DNA of 64,000 nt from the NCBI RefSeq assembly GCF_037975245.1, contig NC_092568.1, forward strand, positions 27,028,501-27,092,500. Reading direction: 5' to 3'. Source of the DNA: Apostichopus japonicus (lineage: Eukaryota; Echinodermata; Holothuroidea; Aspidochirotida; Stichopodidae). Both the position numbers and the translations under genes were made by a program. Positions within the stretch are counted from its first letter, which is position 1, and every line of letters begins with the position of its first letter. Below the pieces are notes generated by a model. The model was not told where the DNA came from and made no database searches. It saw only the letters and a program-made list of their open reading frames with translations. Below, piece by piece: positions 63,120 to 64,000 of this stretch.

Positions 63120-64000
63120 AAATTTATGTAACAACCTAAATGGCATTAATATTAATTTCTAACTATTTTCATTTCAGTGAAGAAATGGACAAGAAAGGCC
63201 TATATCTGTAATATCACCAGAATATAGGAAAAAGCAACCTACAGTATTATTTCAATGTCATCTGACGTGGCCACCAGACAAACAAACACACAGACCTTAA
63301 GAGAGGTGCTACTGTTTGACAACCTTACTTTTCATAGCTCTGACTGTTATCTCCGGATTTTAATTATGAGTTTGCACAAGATAGAACGCTAGGACGAGCT
63401 GATGAGGAAATTAGTTCAATTATTAGTAATGAGAGAGAGAAAGAGAGAGGTAGGAATCCTTGAGACTGATATAGCCACTGTCAAAACTGTACTTAATTAT
63501 GACTGCAGTGAAGTGTACTTTGCACTGTACTATGTGTAGAGATCTGCCTATCCCTTGTACAAGTCCAATTATTGAGAGGAAATGAGTTAGTTAATGGGAG
63601 AAATTGAAGACAAAATTACCATCATAAAGGAGATAATTGTATACACATATTGTACAGTAGCATGAAGGTCTTACAGTATTATGTAAAATAGGTTGTGATA
63701 GATTGTGTGATAAATCATAATGAAATATTATTACCATATAATACCCGTCTGTACAAAGCAGTATCTCATTTAATACATCACAAGAAATGTATATACAGTA
63801 GGTCTGCAAGCTTGTGATTTTATGTCTAAAATCCTTACATACATAGTCATTGAATTGCTGTGTTCAATACAGGTCTGTGAGCTGGACTATTAACAGGGAT
63901 ACACTATACACTTTAGTGTTAACATTTTGTATAGCAGTTTTGAAGGTTCTGAATTTGGTCTCTTTATTATGAAGCACTATGGTCCCTGTGTGCAGGTGCT
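63120..64000 (-). other. Upstream PPP1R37 intron, no exon recognised
   Basis: No match to the PPP1R37 N-terminal region was found on the minus strand. A GAGAGAGAAAGAGAGAGG run lies near 63431. Confidence 0.45.

Overview
This is a window of an animal nuclear genome, almost certainly a marine invertebrate. It is AT-rich, has GT-AG introns, short exons in long introns, and many DNA transposons, LINE copies, tRNA-derived SINEs and minisatellites. The family types would fit an echinoderm or another invertebrate deuterostome, but the sequence alone does not settle the phylum. I see no bacterial or phage features.

Three conserved genes can be rebuilt by following splice sites and reading frame. (1) B4GAT1-like glucuronyltransferase, minus strand, 2853 down to 1089; its 3' exons lie left of the window. 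(2) SCFD1/SLY1, plus strand, 6016-23034; all 21 coding exons are present and join in phase to 637 codons. (3) PPP1R37-like leucine-rich-repeat regulator of protein phosphatase 1, minus strand; nine internal exons between 60338 and 36291, with the first exons beyond 64000 and the last exon not identified. B4GAT1 and SCFD1 are head to head. SCFD1 and PPP1R37 converge. The three genes have unrelated cellular roles (dystroglycan-type glycosylation, ER-Golgi SNARE assembly, PP1 regulation).

The rest is mobile and repetitive DNA. Two near-identical non-autonomous hAT elements (3707-5351 and 55483-57103) each carry perfect, different 8-bp target-site duplications. A LINE with a long intact reverse-transcriptase frame lies antisense in SCFD1 intron 18, with a 3'-UTR hairpin and a pentamer tail of the L2 type. 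A decayed Tx1/L1-type LINE is at 47983-49870. A 376-bp MITE with 5-bp duplications is at 25058-25433. tRNA-derived SINEs lie near 22735-22953 and 55195-55430. A dispersed modular repeat carrying TGACCTTTGACCT-type motifs occurs at 57925-58918, 61150-62441 and 62700-63119. Minisatellites with units of about 33, 20, 50, 11, 11 plus 50, and 46 bp lie at 12940-13735, 23480-24385, 28519-29070, 29695-29935, 35345-35640 and 52672-53288.

I found no clearly new gene system. The most notable items are the hAT pair, the LINE and its pentamer context, and the modular repeat with nuclear-receptor-like half-sites.
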